Source of the DNA: Cordia subcordata | Taxonomy: Eukaryota > Streptophyta > Magnoliopsida > Boraginales > Cordiaceae | Direction of reading: 5' to 3' | NCBI GenBank assembly: GCA_028554755.1 | Contig: JAPTOF010000020.1 | Coordinates: forward strand, 2,919,001 to 2,983,000 | Length of the DNA: 64,000 bases | Shown: one piece after another, positions 58,899 to 64,000 of the stretch | Layout: each line of letters begins with the position of its first letter | How positions within the stretch are numbered: the first letter of the stretch is position 1 | Notes under the pieces: generated by a model | What the model was told of the DNA's origin: nothing | Seen by the model: the letters and a program-made list of their open reading frames with translations, nothing else | The model's database searches: none | Translations under genes and position numbers: made by a program

Positions 58899-59556
58899 AG
58901 GCCGATTTAACATTACTTTTTTTGCGTGCTTGTAGGTACCCAAAACAAAAGCAACTCTTCGGTTGTAAAAAATACTTATTAAGACCCAAAACAAAACATT
59001 GTCAAACAGGCATTTAATGAGAGAAATCAATTATCCAAATATTACATCTTTTTTTATGCAAAGAGGACAAAGCTGGAACAACTAGCAAAATTCGGAGGAT
59101 AATCAAGGACATGGGTTGCTAAACTTTGTTGAATTGAAAGATTATAATTTGAGAGTCAATTTATACGGCAGTTAGTTTCTCTATAATAATACCTCAAAAA
59201 TTGTAATGAATATTTAACCAACAACTCTATTTTAATTAACTTTTTTCTTATGGGAGTGCTAAATTGTTAGTCCATTTCAATGAGAAGAGACCCAACTCTT
59301 ATCTCAATTATCTACCGCAATCATTCACATGTTGTAACCAACTTTGCCTTGTTGTTTGAGACCAAACACTAGCTTCACTATTGAAATTGATAATCCCTTA
59401 ATGAAATAATATAGTAGTCTTCTACAAAATAAATACAATGATTTGTCAATAATATGCATAAATATAATATAAATACATTAAAATAATTATAGTGACATAT
59501 TAAACTTTGAGAATTTAAAATAATCCCAAAGCAATCATACTTGAGATAAATTCATC

Positions 59557-59576
59557 ATTTTTTTTTTTGGTCGGAT
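59557..59576 (-). mobile_element. 20-bp poly(A)-tailed micro-insertion
   Basis: A poly-T tract followed by GGTCGGAT sits between two exact copies of GATAAATTCATC (59545-59556 and 59577-59588). It reads as an extremely 5'-truncated retroelement insertion on the minus strand. Confidence 0.55.
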
Positions 59577-60001
59577 GATAAATTCATCCTCGTGAAAACG
59601 AAAAAATTTAAAGGCTCCTCCGGCGTTCTTATATTCAAAACCATGATAACATTTTCTTTTTCCTTTACTTTTGTCGTCAAATCATAAAGACATGACATAT
59701 TCATAATCAGCAAAAAAAAAAAAAACATTTGACCGTTGGCACAACGTTCCAAAACCCCAATTTTTAAATTTGTTGGCCCCTTTTGTTGTTCCTCTACTTA
59801 CCGTTACCCTCATACCCACTCCACAAAAACAAAAGGCTAATCTGCTTTCACCTCAACACCAAACCCCTCTTACCAAACCCCCCCCCCCCCCAACAAACAT
59901 CGCTTACTGTTTTCTTGAAATTCAAAATATCTTATTTTGTTCTTTTGAAAATTGATTCAAGAATCTGAGTGATATTTCAGTTTTTTGTGAAAAGAAAAAG
60001 C

Positions 60002-62128
60002 ATGGCTGCATTAGGACCTGGGGTGCTATTGAAGCTGCTGAATGGGATGAATTCAGGGGTTAAGCCAACAAGTGAGTATAGAAGCTCATTGCTGCAGATA
60101 ACTGATATTGTGCCTGCTGATCTTGATGAGAAAAATCTATGGCCAAAGCATGGATTCTACATAAAAGTTTCGGATTCTTCGCATTCGATTTATGCAAGTT
60201 TGCCATTTGATCAAGATGATCTTGTTTTAAGCAACAAGATTCAGCTTGGGCAGTTTATTTATGTCGATCAGCTGGAGCCAGGTTCTCCGGTTCCAGTCGT
60301 GAAGGGCGCGAAACCGCTCCCCGGGAGGCATCCGTTAGTAGGCACTCCTGAGCCGTTGATGGGGTTGAGAGGGAAAGGAGAGAAAAGCGAGCAGAAACTC
60401 AATATGAAGCTTTCAGCACCACCTAAGAGGATTTCTTGGGGAACAGGGGAAAAGGGTGGTGTTGAAATTCTTGCCTCGCCCCGGATCCTAAAGCCTGTGC
60501 CACTGGATTTTGATCAGTGCACACCCGTAAAAGACAGGCCTACTTCTGTGAAATTCGAGAGGAATTTCCCAATGTCACCGATTATACGAGGGAGGGTGGC
60601 GAAGGATGGCTGCACGAGTGGCGCGATGGTTAGGGCTTCGGTTGGTGGCGCGCTACTGTCTAAGATGGCAGATGCTAAAGGGGAAAGTCCTGCATTGGTG
60701 AGGAAAAGCTGTGTCACACCTTCAAGATTGAAGTTTCCAAGGAGCAAAAGTGTATGTGACAGAGAGCAAAGGATTGCAAAAAGTCCCTTCAACTCAGCTG
60801 TAGGTACATTTTTCCTCTTGGATAGTTGAATGCTGAAAGAAGAACATACTTACTTTTTTCTTTTTTTTAATAAAAACTTCAAATGCATCATATAGTTTGT
60901 CTATAGAAAATTGAATAAATTGACTCTCTTGTCAAACATTACAGGAAAAGAGAAGCTGCACTCCACCACCAATTACCAGGGATGCGAAAACAGCAGCTTC
61001 TCCCGGTGCTGGTGCAGATGCACAGAATTGTTACAATTCAGAAGTGTTTTCACATGCTCAATCTCAGTCTGATAATACACCCGAAAGTGGCACCGGTCTG
61101 CCAATTAATTTGCCCGGAAAGCTTAGCATGCTGGGGAAGGTATGAATCTGTATGCCCGGTCGTTTAAGTCTAATTTTGTGCACTGATTCTAGTACCTTTT
61201 TTTATCCTAATTTCTTTGCTAAACACATATAGGAAGCTATGCAACAGCGCGAAACAGCACAGAAGATAGCGCTTCAAGCACTACGAGATGCATCAGCTAT
61301 GGAGAACCTAGTTCGGACTCTAAAGTATCAGGCCTATCTTGCATCTTTCTCATCAAGTTCACGAAATTTGTGACCAGTTCTGACATTGTCATATGTTGTG
61401 CTATCTGTGCTTGTAGGATGCTTTCAAAATTGAGCAGGTCAGCTAAAGCAGATGCCCCAGCAAGCTGTTTTGATCAATTTCTTGAATTTCATAACCAAAT
61501 TGAGCAGGCACTAGCTGAAATGGCTTCTATGCAAGCAGCAATCGCAGCTAGTGAAATGACTCAAGTGCCGAATTCAGAACTGAAGGGAAACAATCCAGAC
61601 GAAAGCAGCCCTGTTTTGCACGAAATAAGACACAACTTAATGGACCAGGAGCAGAACTCTGCATCAAAAAGAAGAGCAGCACTTTACAAATCAATAGCAG
61701 CTTTTCCTGAAAGAAATGATCAGAAGTCAATCCTGGGAAAGCATTTGAGATCATCATCATCAAATGTTACGAAGAGAGGAGCATCAACTCCATTCAGTAA
61801 GCTGATTTCAGATACTGCTTCAGAGAACGATGAGAACAAGAAACCAGTGTCTTCTAGCAGCCTATCGAACACAATCAAGTTAGGGAAGCAGATCGCGACT
61901 GAAGCTGGAAATTGGTTCATGAACTTCCTGGAGAAATCCCTGGAAAAAGGTCTCAAGAAAGCAGAAGGGACCGCGACATCATCAGATGGGGGGAAAGTTC
62001 CCCAGTCCCTCATCTTGAAAGTTATTAACTGGGTGGAAATGGAGCAAAGTGACTCTAGTAAGCGGCCAGTCCACCCTAAAGCAGCACAGATAGCCAGGAA
62101 GTTAAGGATCAAGATGAAGAATCCTTAG
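60002..62128 (+). CDS. DUF936 family protein
   Basis: Exons 60002-60799, 60945-61139, 61233-61324 and 61417-62128 give 598 residues. The exon 1 donor is GCT|GTAGGT; the alternative GTAG|GTACAT would shift frame into a stop. The N-terminal region (1 to about 110, [20 protein letters not shown] ... [13 protein letters not shown] ... [16 protein letters not shown]) is the conserved DUF936 block, resembling an OB-type fold. The middle is basic and Ser/Pro-rich, without predicted structure. A helical segment spans exon 3 ([20 protein letters not shown]) into exon 4 ([18 protein letters not shown]). The C-terminus ([20 protein letters not shown] ... [10 protein letters not shown]) is conserved in the family as I recall it. 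Molecular function is not established. No transit or signal peptide is apparent. Confidence 0.92.
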
Positions 62129-64000
62129 ATGGAAGACTCCAATTTCATCAGTCATGATTGATTTGTTTATTTGCTTCACAAAATAGGTCCTAATGGTATA
62201 ATTAATTTTTCTCAGACATTATGATGACTGTAATATTACATTTCTCCAGGGATGTTTTGTTTCTGCAGCATCTGTTGGTAGTGAAGATTCTATGTATTCC
62301 TCATTGAATCAATACAAACACTTTTGGCTTCTGAGGCTCCAAGTTAAAAAAACCTAATTAGGTAGAGATATTTGCTGATCAAATTTACCATCTACTAATT
62401 TTTTTTTTTTTGGCTAAGTCAGCAGTGAATCATTTCATTCTCATCTCAAAAACAAATTACAGCATCAAGTCAGATGATACAAAAGAAACTCTTAAAAACC
62501 TAATCAAGAATGGGGAGAATGTCCCACTCTCCACCATCTAGTAATATTACTGTAGCATATGATTGATTTTCTTTAACTATTATCGTTTTCAAGGCGCGTG
62601 TCCTTCGGGACTCCATGACAAAATTTTCACCATTAGAAAAGAATTAGTAAACTACATTATTTGCCATCAGACTTTGAGTAATTAATGGGTTTTAAATTAT
62701 TCTTCTTCCTTTTCTTCTTATTGGTTCTATGGGAAATAATTGTGACGGATAGAGTGATTCCCATTCTATCATTCTCTAATAAAGAAACCAAATATTGTGG
62801 GATTCTAATAAGGGTTTATAAGTCCAAAAAGTCTACCAGATTATAGTTAGTTGAATAATTTATGTAGCTATTGGCTTTTTTATTCACATGCTTCAAATGA
62901 AATCCTTGTGTAGTTGAGAACTTCTTTGTAGTCATAAAAAAAAAAGGTCTAACGAGACTAGATTGTAGAAGAGAACCGTTCATTCAAAGAAAGGTAGCTA
63001 AGGAGTCAATGATAGTAACGCCATCTAATTCCGAAGACTAGTCCATGCGGGGTCTTCCCACAGGGTAATTAACTCATCTTTATTGTTAGTTGATTTACAA
63101 TGAAACTAGCTTTGTAATCATCGTGTTTATCTCTAAAGAGCCCACCTAGTCTTCAGTTAAAAAAAAATGTAGAGATATATCATTTTGTTTTGGGGTCAAG
63201 TAGAGACATATCATTACAATGGTGTGAACACACGTTTCTTTTTTCTTTACAAGGGGCGCTATGTTAAAAGTTGTCAACTATTTTTACCAATTTAAAATAC
63301 GGCGCTAGCTATTAAGGGTAACGACAAAAATGTCAGCGGGGTTATCTAACTAATCAGAGAATTGGTCCTATTTTAATGGAAAGTACTAGCATGTAGTCCC
63401 GTGCATCGATATAAAAAACTATATTTAATTATTTATTTTTAAAAATTTTAATTACGATGCACTACTAATTATATGTTTCACATATTTTTTTTTCACGTAA
63501 ATTATATCACATATAGCTCACGTAATAATAAAAAAAAAAAAACAACATAAACATGATATTTTTCGTGCTGCATTTAGAAAATAAGCAATAGTGCATATTT
63601 AAATTATATGCATATATTTAATATATACTGTAAAAATTTTATTAATAAAGCTTCTTTGATAATAACATTTTCAATTTTATTCAACATTATAGTTTGGGAA
63701 CTGAGAAATGAGAAACCATTAACAAAGGTAGAAGGGAAATAATTGGGGGCAAAGTATTTATACGGTTTCTTTTTTTCTTTTTTGAAAATTGTAAATGCTG
63801 CTGAAGATATTTTCCTATTAGCTACTTCCTATCTTTGTTGTTGTCTTTTGCTGAGCCTGCATCTAATGTGGCGTCTCTGCTATGTTCTAATATTAGAAAG
63901 CTTTGAGGGTAGTGACTAAATGAAGGCACTTGTTAATATTAGGGACTAGGAAATCATCTTGCTACTAATTTATTTCATGGAACAATGGATCATGAGTTAT
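62129..64000. other. 3' flank of the DUF936 gene and AT-rich intergenic sequence
   Basis: A 3' UTR of about 200 bp is likely. A LINE-like tail follows at 62400-62532. Beyond that I see no gene. A motif CTAGCATGTAGTCCCGTGCATC near 63386 resembles the CCGTGC-type sequences near 12113, but no element boundary could be drawn. Confidence 0.5.
62400..62532 (-). mobile_element. 5'-truncated LINE-like 3' tail
   Basis: On the minus strand the sequence ends with GACTTAGCC and a run of about 12 A. A 13-bp direct repeat, ACCATCTA(C/G)TAAT, flanks it at 62387-62399 and 62533-62545. Poly(A) plus variable-length duplication indicates target-primed insertion. LINE rather than SINE is inferred from the absence of A/B boxes. 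Confidence 0.65.

Larger units (their letters stand above)
54821..59990. other. Intergenic between BURP and DUF936 genes
   Basis: The first few hundred bases are probably the BURP 3' UTR. No coding sequence is convincing. The 75-codon frame at 55382-55609 has a Pro run from a C tract and no recognisable domain. The stretch holds a short SINE, a decayed M2 MITE and a tiny poly-T insertion, listed separately. The DUF936 leader near 59878-59890 has a C run. Confidence 0.55.

Noticed and set aside
60780..60811. Alternative DUF936 exon 1 donor at GTAG|GTACAT
   Set aside because: It would shift exon 2 into a frame with an early TGA. GCT|GTAGGT keeps all four exons in frame.

Overview
The window is nuclear DNA of a dicotyledonous plant. 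It is AT-rich and gene-poor, its genes are split by GT-AG introns, and it is crowded with small transposable elements. The genes are plant families: a GH17 beta-1,3-glucanase, chloroplast-type alkenal/one oxidoreductases, a plant beta-carbonic anhydrase, a BURP-domain polygalacturonase beta subunit and a DUF936 protein. I cannot name the species.

Layout. 0-5.4 kb: no gene, but a dense set of foldback elements and a SINE. 5.6-6.1 kb: a small single-pass membrane protein (minus strand). 7.4-14.3 kb: a 1.2 kb non-coding segment present twice, 5.6 kb apart, with a complete LTR-type miniature element (TRIM) and a puzzling coding-like repeat cluster between the copies. 15.1-16.5 kb: a secreted GH17 glucanase. 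17.8-28.5 kb: three AOR / quinone-oxidoreductase-like genes in tandem. Copy 1 has a plastid transit peptide, copy 2 is intact but starts after the transit peptide, and copy 3 is broken. 28.1-33.4 kb: an eight-exon beta-carbonic anhydrase on the minus strand, tail-to-tail with the AOR genes. 33.8-52.2 kb: an 18 kb gene desert with a deleted Copia element, SINEs, MITEs and a Mutator-like element. 52.3-54.8 kb: a PG1-beta-like BURP protein. 60.0-62.1 kb: a four-exon DUF936 gene. 62.1-64 kb: AT-rich flank with a truncated LINE-like tail.

The most informative region is 22.5-28.5 kb. A unit running from the AOR promoter into the last intron of carbonic anhydrase was duplicated head-to-tail. Each daughter then lost one of its two genes: the left unit keeps AOR and has lost the carbonic anhydrase last exon, while the right unit keeps carbonic anhydrase and has lost the AOR last exon. 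The sequence just upstream of the start codon in copies 2 and 3 still aligns with the transit-peptide codons of copy 1, and their start ATG sits where copy 1 has an Ile codon. Copy 2 is therefore predicted to be a cytosolic enzyme derived from a plastid one, or the reverse. From memory of Arabidopsis, the gene set beta-CA / AOR / PG1-beta-like / DUF936 matches At1g23730-At1g23790 and its duplicate near At1g70340-At1g70410, so the block looks like conserved microsynteny. All exon limits were placed by eye from splice sites, phase and protein continuity. No database search or transcript was available.
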